Assembly (NCBI RefSeq): GCF_902833645.1
Contig: NZ_CADFGE010000010.1
Coordinates: 124,001 to 188,000, forward strand
DNA: 64,000 nt
Direction: 5' to 3'
DNA from: Paraburkholderia fungorum
Lineage (GTDB): Bacteria > Pseudomonadota > Gammaproteobacteria > Burkholderiales > Burkholderiaceae
In this document: piece by piece, positions 15,409 through 23,852 of the stretch
How positions within the stretch are numbered: position 1 is the stretch's first letter
How the letters are laid out: the number at the start of each line of letters is the position of its first letter
The notes under the pieces: generated by a model
Database searches by the model: none
What the model was told of the DNA's origin: nothing
What the model saw: the letters and a program-made list of their open reading frames with translations, nothing else
Made by a program: the position numbers and the translations under genes

Positions 15409-17481
15409 CTAGCGCCGCGAAGACAGCCGCCGCACCACCGACACCAGCGCGTCGACTTCATCGCAGGTGTTGTAGAACGCGAGCGACGGCCTCACCGTAG
15501 CCTCGACGCCGAAGCGCCGCAAGATCGGCTGCGCGCAATGATGACCCGAGCGCACGGCAATGCCCTCTTCGTTCAACGCCTGCCCGACTTCCTCGGTCTC
15601 GTAGCCCTTCAACACGAAGGACAACACACTGGCCTTGTCGCGCGCCGTGCCGATCAGGCGAACCCCCGGCACCGGTTGCAGCACGCTCGTCGCATAGGCC
15701 AGCAGATCGTGTTCATAACGCGCGATATTCTCGATGCCCACGCGCTGAACGTAATCGATCGCTGCACCGAGACCGACTGCATCGGCGATATTGCCCGTGC
15801 CCGCTTCGAAGCGATTCGGTGGCGGCTGGAACACGGTGCGCTCGAAGGTGACGTCCGCGATCATGTTGCCGCCACCTTGCCACGGCGGCATATCTTCAAG
15901 AAGCGCGCGCTTGCCATACACCACGCCGATGCCGGTCGGACCGAATACCTTGTGACCTGAGAACACGAAGAAGTCCGCGTCGAGCGCCTGCACGTCCACC
16001 CGCATGTGCGACACCGACTGCGCGCCGTCGACCAGCGCCTTCGCCCCTGCCCGATGCGCGAGTTCGACGATCTCCTTGACCGGCACCACCGTGCCCAATG
16101 CGTTCGACACCTGCGTGACCGACACGATCTTCGTGCGGTCATTGAGCAGCCGCCGGTATTCATCGAGCAGAACCTGGCCGCTGTCGTCCACTGGAATCAC
16201 GCGCAGCTTTGCACCCGTTTGTGCGGCAAGCTGCTGCCACGGCACGATATTGGCGTGATGCTCCAGATGCGAGACGATGATCTCATCCCCCTCGCCCACA
16301 TGCTTCACACCCCACGTCTTCGCGATCAGGTTGATCGCTTCGGTGGTGCCGCGTACGAAGATGATTTCTTCCGGCGACGCCGCGCCGATGAAACGCTGCA
16401 CCTTGCTGCGTGCGGCTTCGTACGCATCCGTGGCGCGGCCGGCCAGCGCATGAGCCGCCCGATGGATGTTCGAGTTCTCATGCGCGTAGAAATATGCGAG
16501 CCGATCGATGACCGCCTGCGGTTTGTGCGTGGTCGCGGCATTGTCGAACCACACCAGCTGACGCCCGTTCACACGCTCCTGCAGAATCGGAAAATCCCGC
16601 CGAATCGCATTCACATCGAAGGGCGGATGGGCCGACGGCCCGGCATGCGGCACGCCGTCTGCCGCGCGAGGCGTTTGCGCAGCAAAACGCGACCCCTCAT
16701 TCAGATCCAGAAAATAATGCGAACGACTGCCGTGCTCCGCCGGCGTCGTTCCCGGCGTAGCCGTCTGTGCGGCTGCCGGCCGGTCGTACGGGAAGCGCTG
16801 CTCCGCGAGCGGTTCGTCAACGCCTGGCAAACCGAACGATTGCGCGCTCACCTCATGCCAGCCCGGCACCACGATATCCGGCGACGTCGAACCCGAATTC
16901 TGAGCTTGCGCGGTTTCGCCAAGGAAATAGAACGGCGATGCGGACCCCGCTGACACTGGCGACGCCAATGGCGCACCGCCCGCCGGCGGACGTTGCACAC
17001 CGTGCCCCTCAGGCACGTCCAGCGCCGCGCCGCCAAAGCGCGGGTCGAGCGCCGGCGCAACGCTCACCGCGCTATCGGGTAAGCCGTTCTGCGCAAGTGC
17101 ATGTGGCGCCAACGCGGGCGCGCGGTTACCCAGCGACAGGACATGGGTGGGCGCCGAGGGCAACAGGTTGCCACCCGGCACATGCCCTTGCGGCAACGCG
17201 GCACCAGGCACGCCGGTACCCGCGCCGCCCGGACCCGCGAGCGGCGAACCGGCCGGTGCCGGATTGCTGATCTCGCTGGTGACAGGCGCCGTAAGCGGCA
17301 GCGTGGCGGCCACGCCGGGCGCGCCTCCTGCCTGCGGCGCATTGCCCGGCAGCGCCGAGAAAAACGCATTGGCCAGCGACGCCAATGTGGCAGGGTCAGG
17401 CAAACCCGCGGGCGGACCCGTCGGCACATCGTGCGGCAGGACGCTGTTCATGGGCTTACTTGTAGGTGTCTGGGTAGTCAT
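15409..17481 (-). CDS. Family 2A encapsulin cargo: cysteine desulfurase with long disordered N-terminal targeting region
   Basis: PLP-dependent, SufS-like desulfurase that converts cysteine to alanine and enzyme-bound persulfide. In the 690-residue form starting MTTQTPTSKPMN, residues 1 to about 285 are a Pro/Ala/Gly-rich low-complexity extension holding short ordered motifs (ATLASLANAFFSALPG at 31-46, FYFLGE near 184, HYFLDLNEG near 255). The catalytic domain begins at FDVNAIRRDFPIL; the PLP lysine is in SGHKVFGP (about 511) and the active Cys in RSGHHCAQP (about 649). Ordinary SufS is about 410 residues. The start overlaps the shell gene by 26 bases; ATG at 17451 or 17505 are alternatives. 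In known family 2A systems such an extension directs loading into the shell. Confidence 0.92.
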   Translation of the reverse strand: MTTQTPTSKPMNSVLPHDVPTGPPAGLPDPATLASLANAFFSALPGNAPQAGGAPGVAATLPLTAPVTSEISNPAPAGSPLAGPGGAGTGVPGAALPQGHVPGGNLLPSAPTHVLSLGNRAPALAPHALAQNGLPDSAVSVAPALDPRFGGAALDVPEGHGVQRPPAGGAPLASPVSAGSASPFYFLGETAQAQNSGSTSPDIVVPGWHEVSAQSFGLPGVDEPLAEQRFPYDRPAAAQTATPGTTPAEHGSRSHYFLDLNEGSRFAAQTPRAADGVPHAGPSAHPPFDVNAIRRDFPILQERVNGRQLVWFDNAATTHKPQAVIDRLAYFYAHENSNIHRAAHALAGRATDAYEAARSKVQRFIGAASPEEIIFVRGTTEAINLIAKTWGVKHVGEGDEIIVSHLEHHANIVPWQQLAAQTGAKLRVIPVDDSGQVLLDEYRRLLNDRTKIVSVTQVSNALGTVVPVKEIVELAHRAGAKALVDGAQSVSHMRVDVQALDADFFVFSGHKVFGPTGIGVVYGKRALLEDMPPWQGGGNMIADVTFERTVFQPPPNRFEAGTGNIADAVGLGAAIDYVQRVGIENIARYEHDLLAYATSVLQPVPGVRLIGTARDKASVLSFVLKGYETEEVGQALNEEGIAVRSGHHCAQPILRRFGVEATVRPSLAFYNTCDEVDALVSVVRRLSSRR

Positions 17482-18388
17482 GGTACTTGCCGATCTCCAC
17501 GTCATCGAGAACCGCCAGCGCGTCCGGCGAATGCACCGCGAGCGAGCAATAGAGCGAGATCAGATACGAAGCGATCGCATGATTGTTGATGCCCATGAAG
17601 CGAACCGACAGACCCGGACCCTGTTCGCCGGCCACGCCCGGCTGGAACAGGCCGACCACGCCCTGGCGCTTGTCGCCCACGCGCAGCAGCAGGATTTTGG
17701 TCTTGCCGTCGGCAACCGGCACCTTGTCCGACGGAATCAGCGGAATGCCGCGCCACGTCAGGAACTGCGAGCCGAACAGGCTGACCGTCGGCGGCGGCAC
17801 GCCGCGGCGCGTGCATTCACGGCCAAACGCGGCGATCGCGAGCGGATGAGTCAGAAAGAATGCCGGCTCCTTCCATACCCTGGTCAGCAATTCGTCGAGA
17901 TCGTCCGGAGTCGGCGCGCCGGTCAGCGGAAACACGCGCTGCTCTTCGGCTACGTTCGCGAGCAGGCCGTAATCCGGGTTGTTGATCAACTGGCTTTCCT
18001 GCAACTCCTTGATCGTTTCGATCGTGAGGCGCAGTTGTTCCTTGATCTGATCGTGCGGACTGCTGTACAGATCCGAGATCCGCGTGTGGACGTCCAGCAC
18101 GGTGCTGACCGCATTCAGGAAGTACTCGCGCGGCTGCTCTTCGTACGGCACGAAAGTGCGCGGCAGGATGCTTTCATCTTCGCGCGCGGTGCAGGCCGCC
18201 TTGACGGCTTCCGGATTCTTCACCTGATTCAGACGATAGATGCCCGCCTCGACCGGCAGCCATTGCAGCAGATGGGTGAGCCAGCGCGGCGTAATCGTGG
18301 CGAGTTGCGGAACGGTTTTGGTGGCATTGGCTAGTTGCCGTGCTGCGGTATCGCCGAGCGCCGTCAGGCCGCCCACTGTTGCTGTCAT
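17456..18388 (-). CDS. Family 2A encapsulin nanocompartment shell protein (SrpI-like)
   Basis: HK97-fold capsid-like protein, 310 residues, the usual size for family 2A without a cNMP domain. The N-terminal arm (ALGDTAARQLANATKTVPQLATITPRW) is followed by LPVEAGIYRLN, a RTFVPYEEQPREYFLNAVSTVLDVHTRISDLYS block, and the C-terminal GIPLIPSDKVPV, LLLRVGDKRQGVVGLFQPG and MGINNHAIASYLISLYCSLAV segments shared with SrpI. It self-assembles into an icosahedral shell around the desulfurase encoded next. GGAG six bases before the ATG gives a good ribosome site, and a separate promoter is visible upstream. Recognition is from family memory and from the diagnostic cargo neighbour. Confidence 0.92.
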   Translation of the reverse strand: MTATVGGLTALGDTAARQLANATKTVPQLATITPRWLTHLLQWLPVEAGIYRLNQVKNPEAVKAACTAREDESILPRTFVPYEEQPREYFLNAVSTVLDVHTRISDLYSSPHDQIKEQLRLTIETIKELQESQLINNPDYGLLANVAEEQRVFPLTGAPTPDDLDELLTRVWKEPAFFLTHPLAIAAFGRECTRRGVPPPTVSLFGSQFLTWRGIPLIPSDKVPVADGKTKILLLRVGDKRQGVVGLFQPGVAGEQGPGLSVRFMGINNHAIASYLISLYCSLAVHSPDALAVLDDVEIGKYHDYPDTYK

Positions 18389-18441
18389 CTGAAGCTCCGG
18401 GGTTGATAGACGAAAAACGGGAAAGCTTATGAACGAAAGCG

Positions 18442-18470
18442 ATTATCGGAAGCCGCCCCCAGCCGTTCAA
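18442..18470 (-). promoter_or_regulatory. Sigma-70-like promoter for shell and cargo genes
   Basis: Reading the minus strand, TTGAAC (18470-18465) and GATAAT (18447-18442) are separated by exactly 17 bases. The -35 box overlaps the end of the XRE gene. This would let shell and desulfurase be expressed apart from the upstream rhodanese, serine acetyltransferase and regulator genes. Confidence 0.55.
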
Positions 18471-18772
18471 CATGCTATAGACGGCAAAGAGGCGGTCTGA
18501 AGGGGCGACGCCGGATCGGCGAAAGCGGAATGCGGGCGCGTGGCCAGACTCAAACCGTCAGATGGATGGCTGAGCAGGCGCTCGACCGGCACGTTGAAAG
18601 CGCGGGCCAGCTTGTCGAGCGTGACAATCGACGCGATCGCAGAACCGCGCTCGATCTCCCCGACATAAGACCGATTGAGTCCGGCGTGCTCGGCCAGCTG
18701 CTCCTGCGACCAGCCGGACGCCTCGCGAAGGCGCCGCACCGCCGCGCCGAAGTCCCTGACGAGCACGCTCAT
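18467..18772 (-). CDS. XRE-family helix-turn-helix regulator
   Basis: Small Cro/CI-type DNA-binding protein of 101 residues. The five-helix HTH (about 8-65) reads GAAVRRLREASGWSQEQLAEHAGLNRSYVGEIERGSAIASIVTLDKLARAFNVPVERLL, complete and canonical. The remaining 35 residues are Ser/Pro-rich with no domain. It overlaps the stop of the serine acetyltransferase gene by four bases (ATGA) and precedes the shell gene by 78 bases containing a promoter. It is the likely local regulator of the nanocompartment genes, perhaps responding to sulfur status (inference). Confidence 0.92.
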   Translation of the reverse strand: MSVLVRDFGAAVRRLREASGWSQEQLAEHAGLNRSYVGEIERGSAIASIVTLDKLARAFNVPVERLLSHPSDGLSLATRPHSAFADPASPLQTASLPSIAC

Positions 18773-19800
18773 CGCGCCGCTCCGGCCGCTGCGGGTTCCG
18801 CGTTCGCGCTTGCCTCCGCGCTTGCATACGAGTTTGCCCCCGCGTCCGCCTGCACATCTGGCTGACCGCGCGGCGCGCGCTCACGAACCGCCGCCGCGCC
18901 GGTGCCCTCGTTACGCGACACGGCCTGCGTCACATGCGTACCCGGCGCGACGTCCTGCGTGAGCCACACGTTGCCGCCGATCACCGAACCCTGTCCGAGC
19001 GTGACGCGGCCAAGAATGGTGGCGCCCGCGTAAATCACGACGTCGTCTTCGACGATCGGATGACGTGCATGGCCCTTTTCCAGGTGCCCCTGCGCATCGC
19101 GCGGAAAGCGTTTCGCACCCAGCGTGACCGCCTGATAGACCCGCACGCGTTCGCCGATGATGGCCGTTTCGCCGATCACCACGCCCGTACCGTGATCGAT
19201 GAAGAATCCCGCGCCGATCCGCGCGCCAGGATGAATGTCGATACCGGTTTGCGCATGCGCGAGTTCGGCGATGATGCGCGCCAGCAGCGGCAGCCCGAGC
19301 CCATAGAGCTCGTGCGCGAGCCGATGGTGGATCATCGCCAGCACGCCGGGATAGCACAGCAGGACTTCATCCACGCTGCCCGCCGCCGGGTCGCCGTGAA
19401 AGGCCGCCAGCACGTCGCTATCGAGCAGGCTGCGAATCGCCGGCAAACGCGCCGCAAACGCACGCACCGCGATGCCGGCCTGCGCCTCGATCGTGGCGGC
19501 GGGCGGCGGTTGATGACGGCTGCGGTAGTGCAACTCCAGCCGCGCCTGGCTCAGCAACGCATGCAGCGCGGCGTCGAGCGCGTGCCCGACGTAAAAGTTT
19601 TCACTTTCCTGACGCAGGTCGGCTGGGCCGAGCCGCATCGGAAAAAGCACGCCTTTCAGCGTATCGATGATCTCCGAGAGCGCTTCGCGCCCCGGCAATT
19701 CGCGCCCGCCCGGTTCGAGCGAGCGCTTCTGCACTTCGCGCCATTGCTGGCGGACCGTCTGAAGCGCGTGGACAATTTCATCGACATCAAACACAGCCAC
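18769..19800 (-). CDS. epsC: Serine O-acetyltransferase, EpsC type
   Basis: Makes O-acetylserine, the carbon skeleton for cysteine, from serine and acetyl-CoA. The 343-residue protein has an N-terminal helical domain (1 to about 150) and a left-handed beta-helix of hexapeptide repeats (GIDIHPGARIGAGFFIDHGTGVVIGETAIIGERVRVYQAVTLGAKRF, about 190-240), with the catalytic His in IDHGTG and the acetyl-CoA segment further on. A tail of about 45 Ala/Glu-rich residues after VTQAVSR is extra and low in complexity. EpsC-type acetyltransferases are regular neighbours of family 2A encapsulins. It is transcribed after the rhodanese gene (42-base gap). Confidence 0.93.
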   Translation of the reverse strand: MAVFDVDEIVHALQTVRQQWREVQKRSLEPGGRELPGREALSEIIDTLKGVLFPMRLGPADLRQESENFYVGHALDAALHALLSQARLELHYRSRHQPPPAATIEAQAGIAVRAFAARLPAIRSLLDSDVLAAFHGDPAAGSVDEVLLCYPGVLAMIHHRLAHELYGLGLPLLARIIAELAHAQTGIDIHPGARIGAGFFIDHGTGVVIGETAIIGERVRVYQAVTLGAKRFPRDAQGHLEKGHARHPIVEDDVVIYAGATILGRVTLGQGSVIGGNVWLTQDVAPGTHVTQAVSRNEGTGAAAVRERAPRGQPDVQADAGANSYASAEASANAEPAAAGAAR

Positions 19801-19842
19801 AGCGGTTACTCCCCGTAAAGTGCAGCGCGAACGATCAGGCCG

Positions 19843-20310
19843 TCAGTCCTGAATCCACGGCAACCCATGAAAGCGCCAACCACTGCTGGCGCCGCGCCGC
19901 TGCGCGCCGTCCAGCTCCCCTTCGAAACCTTCCAGAACGTTGAATACCTGTGTGAAGCCGGCTTTCGCCGCGGCCTCGGCAGCCAGCGCCGAGCGGTTGC
20001 CGCTGCGGCACAGCAGCAGCACGACGGCCTCCTTGCCGGTCTTCGCTTCCAGTTCACGCACGAAGCGCGGATTGCGCGTCAGGCTCGTGCCGGTCGCCCA
20101 CGCGACATGCACGCTGTCCGGCACGAGTCCAACGAATTTGCGTTCTTCGGCGCTGCGCACGTCCACCAGCACGGCGTCGCCGGCCTGGACGAGCGCCCAC
20201 GCATCCTGCGGCGACACGCCGCCGGCATAAGGCAAACCGGCCGCGGCGGCTTGCGAACGGGCGGCTTCCAGCAATGCATGAGTGGGGCGTTCTGCGATTT
20301 CAAGCGTCAT
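19843..20310 (-). CDS. Rhodanese-like sulfurtransferase
   Basis: Single-domain rhodanese of 155 residues. The active-site loop CRSGNRS (Cys about 104) is intact, preceded by the family blocks VLVDVRSAEERKFVGLVPDSVHVAWATG and followed by ALAAEAAAKAGFTQVFNVLEGFEG. It accepts sulfane sulfur as a cysteine persulfide and passes it on, a plausible acceptor for sulfur made by the encapsulated desulfurase (inference). The start at MTLEIAERPTH is set by AAGGAGACATC just upstream; the longer frame to 20385 is rejected. It is the first gene of the nanocompartment operon, so the main promoter should lie between 20311 and about 20460. Confidence 0.92.
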   Translation of the reverse strand: MTLEIAERPTHALLEAARSQAAAAGLPYAGGVSPQDAWALVQAGDAVLVDVRSAEERKFVGLVPDSVHVAWATGTSLTRNPRFVRELEAKTGKEAVVLLLCRSGNRSALAAEAAAKAGFTQVFNVLEGFEGELDGAQRRGASSGWRFHGLPWIQD

Positions 20311-20525
20311 GATGTCTCCTTCGATATCGCGCGAATCGGTACGCGCGGGTCTAAGCCATCTGCGAATGCAACCGCCTATAGCCATCAGAAGACACTATGA
20401 AAGAGAGTTAGCCGAAGCCGAACCAATTAATTGTGATTTCTAAAGAAGCATCGGTTCGGTCGCTCCTGCTTGGAGCCGCCCCGCCCGCTCGCTGCGGATG
20501 TGCCGCGCCCGTGCCGGCGCGCGGA

Positions 20526-20774
20526 TTACTCCCGTGGGATCTGGAGCGGCACGACAAACATGCCGGCGGTGTATTCCATATGGAAATAACCGCAGCGTGC
20601 GTAAGCCGCAATGCGCTCGAGCCGCTCGGGTGATGGGGGGATGTAGGCCGCGGCAGCCGTCCTGTCTGAGGATTGCTCAGACAGGACGGACGCGCGTTTT
20701 GACCATTGCTTCCGCAGGCTTCGCACAGGATGCCGCAGTCCGCCCCAGATAAGCGTCGCTGAAAGTGTGGTCAT
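20526..20774 (-). CDS. Hypothetical small protein
   Basis: An 82-residue frame, MTTLSATLIWGGLRHPVRSLRKQW at its start, preceded by GACGGAGCTCGC, a well-placed ribosome site. No domain was recognised. The C-terminal part (PPSPERLERIAAYARCGYFHMEYTAGM) looks protein-like, but a 14-bp perfect inverted repeat runs through the middle, which is unusual inside a gene. It could be real, or a non-coding structured region between the rhodanese and esterase operons. Confidence 0.4.
   Translation of the reverse strand: MTTLSATLIWGGLRHPVRSLRKQWSKRASVLSEQSSDRTAAAAYIPPSPERLERIAAYARCGYFHMEYTAGMFVVPLQIPRE
20657..20689. repeat. 14-bp perfect inverted repeat
   Basis: CCGTCCTGTCTGAG and its exact complement surround a 5-nt loop. 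Seven bases downstream on the plus strand is a TTTT run. It may be a terminator or an RNA/DNA regulatory structure; it lies inside the hypothetical frame at 20526-20774. Confidence 0.7.
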
Positions 20775-20887
20775 GCGAGCTCCGTCGATTCATTGCGATA
20801 TGAATGAATCTAGCGACCTGGATACGGAATCGCAAACAAGCTTTTGTGGATTGGTTTTCGAAGAAAGGCCCTATAGCTCAGCTCGAT

Positions 20888-22480
20888 CTATAGACCGTGC
20901 GACGGCGCCTGACCGTACCAGTAGCTGCACTGATGCGCGGTGTACGCGTCGTAGGTGTTCGAGACCGGATAACCGAAGTCGAGCGTGCGCCGCGTCGCCG
21001 GGGTGTACAACGGCCAGCTCGCCACCGTGCTGCCCGAATTCGGATTACCGGTGTGCGCGAAACCGGCCAGCGCGGCCGTCATCGCTCCCGATAACGTCGC
21101 CTGGTTCGCCGTGGGACTCGGGATCAGTTGCCACCAGTAGTCGAGATCCGACGAGTGAAAGGCGCCGTAGTTCATCGCGGTGGGCGGCAGCACTGAAATC
21201 AGGCTGTGCACGCTATAGGGCGCGGGATCGGAAAAGCGATACATGTACACCGCCGGAGAATACTTCGCAAGGTTGTCGGCGTCCTGCATTTCGCCGCAGG
21301 TGAACAGGTAGTCGCCGGTTGCTTTGGCGAGCGCCTGACCCGGCGACGAAAACTGGTTTGCCGGATAGAGCGCTGCGGTCGCGGCGCCGGAAACGCCGAG
21401 GAAGCCCTGGATCGCCGCTTCGTAGCCCGAAGCAGTCACGGGCTTGCCTTGCGCATCGAATGCCGCGGCGACAAAATACGTCCCCTCGTCTTCCGTGAAA
21501 CCCGACATGACCGGCACGCGGTTGTACTGGCCGCTGGCGAATGCCGCGCTTGTCGAACCCGGCAGCACCTTGCCGTCGATCGTTGCATACCAGGCGACAG
21601 GGTTGCCCTGCAACAGCGCGGATGCCGGCAGATTACGCAGGCAGACCGCGCTGGACGGGTCGGTGCAGCCCCACGTTTTGGCGTAGCCGACGCCATCCGT
21701 CTCGGCCTGCTGCAAGCTCTCCTGCTGCCGGCTGAAACCGCCGCTCTGCGCGACAGCCTTCGCAAACAATCCGGCCGAACCCGGCGAAGCAAGTTGCACG
21801 TACACGGAATGGCCGCCGGCCGAATCGCCGAAGATCGTCACGTTCGTGGGGTCGCCGCCGAACGCCGCAATGTTCTTCTGCACCCAGGCGAGCGCGGCGG
21901 TCTGATCCATGATGCCGTAGTCGCCGGTCGCGCCATTGGGGTCTTCCGCCGCAAGCGCCGGATGCGCGAGAAAACCAAGCGCATTGAGGCGATAGTTGAT
22001 GGTCACCACGATCGCATTCGCCTTCAGAGCAAGCGCGCTGCCATCGGTCGCCGCGCCGGAGCCGAGAATGAAACCGCCACCGTGAATCCAGAACAGCACG
22101 GGCAAGGCCGTTGTGCCTGCGGTCGTACCGGGTACATAGACGTTGACGAAGAGACAGTCCTCACTGCCGGTCGGGGCCGCCGCCGTCCCCTGCACACAGA
22201 CCGAGCCGACGTGCGATGCGTCGTACGGACTGCTCGCATAGGCCGCAGCGGGTGCGGGCGGTTTCCAGCGCAACGCGCCGGTCGGCGGCGCCGCATAACG
22301 CAGGCCAAGGAACGCGCGCACACCGTTGGCGACGATTCCTTTGACCTGTCCCTGCTCGGTCGCAACGACGCTCGGATCGGCCGGTGCCGGGCTGTGGACA
22401 CTGCCGCCGCACCCCAGCATGATGAGTGGAATCGTGACTGCGATGAGCCATTCCATGGCTCGCCGATGATAGGCGTTCAT
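20888..22480 (-). CDS. Type B carboxylesterase, probable lipoprotein
   Basis: Alpha/beta-hydrolase of 530 residues that hydrolyses carboxylic esters. The N-terminus has a hydrophobic signal ending IMLGCGG, a plausible lipobox, so the enzyme is probably exported and lipid-anchored. Conserved blocks are VRAFLGLRYAAPP, SEDCLFVNVYVPG, FWIHGGGFILGSG (oxyanion hole), FGDSAGGHSV with the nucleophile Ser (about 235), TEDEG, and AFHSSDLDYWW with the catalytic His. The start has GGAGACAAGC before it. It is the last gene of the leftward catabolic cluster, 128 bases after the porin, and may release an alcohol or aromatic acid outside the cytoplasm (inference). Confidence 0.9.
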   Translation of the reverse strand: MNAYHRRAMEWLIAVTIPLIMLGCGGSVHSPAPADPSVVATEQGQVKGIVANGVRAFLGLRYAAPPTGALRWKPPAPAAAYASSPYDASHVGSVCVQGTAAAPTGSEDCLFVNVYVPGTTAGTTALPVLFWIHGGGFILGSGAATDGSALALKANAIVVTINYRLNALGFLAHPALAAEDPNGATGDYGIMDQTAALAWVQKNIAAFGGDPTNVTIFGDSAGGHSVYVQLASPGSAGLFAKAVAQSGGFSRQQESLQQAETDGVGYAKTWGCTDPSSAVCLRNLPASALLQGNPVAWYATIDGKVLPGSTSAAFASGQYNRVPVMSGFTEDEGTYFVAAAFDAQGKPVTASGYEAAIQGFLGVSGAATAALYPANQFSSPGQALAKATGDYLFTCGEMQDADNLAKYSPAVYMYRFSDPAPYSVHSLISVLPPTAMNYGAFHSSDLDYWWQLIPSPTANQATLSGAMTAALAGFAHTGNPNSGSTVASWPLYTPATRRTLDFGYPVSNTYDAYTAHQCSYWYGQAPSHGL

Positions 22481-22608
22481 GCTTGTCTCCAGATGTCCGG
22501 GAAGGCGCAACCGCCTGACGCGTGCCCCGGACCGGATTCGCTTGGCGGTTTGAGATGAATGGCGCTCAATCGTCGTAGCGCCGCGCATTCAGTCCTGCCG
22601 CAGCAGGA

Positions 22609-23718
22609 CTAGAACAGCGTGCGGATGCCCACGCGCACCGCAGTCGACGACTGCCCCGTGCCGACGTACATGCCATTGGCAAATACCGGCGCTGCCCCGC
22701 CGCCGAGGAAAACCGGCGCCGCGCCACCCGACGCGCGCAGATAGGTCGCGCTCGTATAGACATCGGTGCGCTTCGACAGCGCATAGTCGAGCAGCAGCGT
22801 GCCGTTCTGCCACTTCTGCGAACCGAGCTTGCTGTACCAGTAGCCGCCCATCAGCGTCGTGGCCGGGGTGAGCTGGAATACTTCGTTGATTTCGTAGGTT
22901 GGCATCGAACCGTTGTCGTGACCGATGCGGAAGTGCGTGTCGGTGAACAGCAGGCGCGTCAGGCTCCGGCCAAAGCGATAACTGCCGCCCACCCCGAAGC
23001 TGCTGACGCTGCGCGCCAGCACCGGCGCGCCAGGCAGATCGGGAAAGAACGTGGTGCCGGCCTGGCTCGGCCCATTCAGGCCAAGATCGTGCGTGTCGGT
23101 GTACGCGGCGCCGAGATTCAGCGGGCCATTCGAATAGCGCAGCCCAAATGCAATCACACGCCCTGTTCCCGCCGATACGGATTGCGAAGGAAATGCATAC
23201 AGCGCACCTGCTTGCAATCCCAGGTAGTTCGGCGACGTGTACTTGACTGCATTGTTGATATGCAGTGTGCCCGCAAGGTGATCGAAGTCGCCTGGGTGCC
23301 ACGAGTACTGCCCGGCAACCTGCCCCATCGCAAACTGCGTGAGGTTGTCCCAGAAGAAGTCGTACTGCTTGCCGAGTGTGAATCTGCCGTAGGTCTGATT
23401 CTCGACGCCCAACCATGCCTGACGGCTAAACAGCACGCCCGATTGCACCATCGTGCCCGAGTAGAGATTGAAGCCGTTCTCCAGATCGAACACGACTCGT
23501 GTGCCGCCGCCGATATCCTCCACACCGCGCAGACCCCAGCGATTCGACTGGATCGACCCGTCGTTGGCGACGAAATTCGAATGGCCGTTCACGTTGCTGA
23601 AGTAGGTAATGCCCGCATCGATAATCCCGTATAGCGTCACGCTGCTTTGCGCATCGGCCATCTGACTGCTCAAGGCCAGCACTGCGGTTGCGCTCAAGCT
23701 CAAGGCAAACTTTTTCAT
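22609..23718 (-). CDS. Gram-negative outer-membrane porin (OmpC/Omp32 type)
   Basis: Trimeric 16-stranded beta-barrel porin of betaproteobacteria, 369 residues. The signal peptide (MKKFALSLSATAVLALSSQMADA) is cut before QSSVTLYGIIDAG, the standard Burkholderia porin mature start. GLRGVEDIGGGTRVVFDLENGF and the C-terminal VRVGIRTLF with terminal Phe, needed for BAM-dependent insertion, are present. ATG at 23718 is preceded by TGGAGACGAG; the longer frame is rejected. It likely admits the substrate of the neighbouring catabolic genes. Confidence 0.94.
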   Translation of the reverse strand: MKKFALSLSATAVLALSSQMADAQSSVTLYGIIDAGITYFSNVNGHSNFVANDGSIQSNRWGLRGVEDIGGGTRVVFDLENGFNLYSGTMVQSGVLFSRQAWLGVENQTYGRFTLGKQYDFFWDNLTQFAMGQVAGQYSWHPGDFDHLAGTLHINNAVKYTSPNYLGLQAGALYAFPSQSVSAGTGRVIAFGLRYSNGPLNLGAAYTDTHDLGLNGPSQAGTTFFPDLPGAPVLARSVSSFGVGGSYRFGRSLTRLLFTDTHFRIGHDNGSMPTYEINEVFQLTPATTLMGGYWYSKLGSQKWQNGTLLLDYALSKRTDVYTSATYLRASGGAAPVFLGGGAAPVFANGMYVGTGQSSTAVRVGIRTLF

Positions 23719-23852
23719 TACTCGTCTCCAGTGTTTTATTTTTAAAAGGCAAAGCGTCGCCCTCCCCTGCAAAAGGGAAATCGGCTCCTGTGTGGAACTG
23801 CCCGGCGGGCCGCCGGGCGCAACTGATAGCCGGGTTTGGCGGTTTCTAGCCG

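Noticed and set aside
23800..23818. GCCCGGCG-GGC-CGCCGGGC hairpin between the EAR and porin genes
   Set aside because: GC-only stem without T-run in a GC-rich genome; could be chance, so not listed as terminator.
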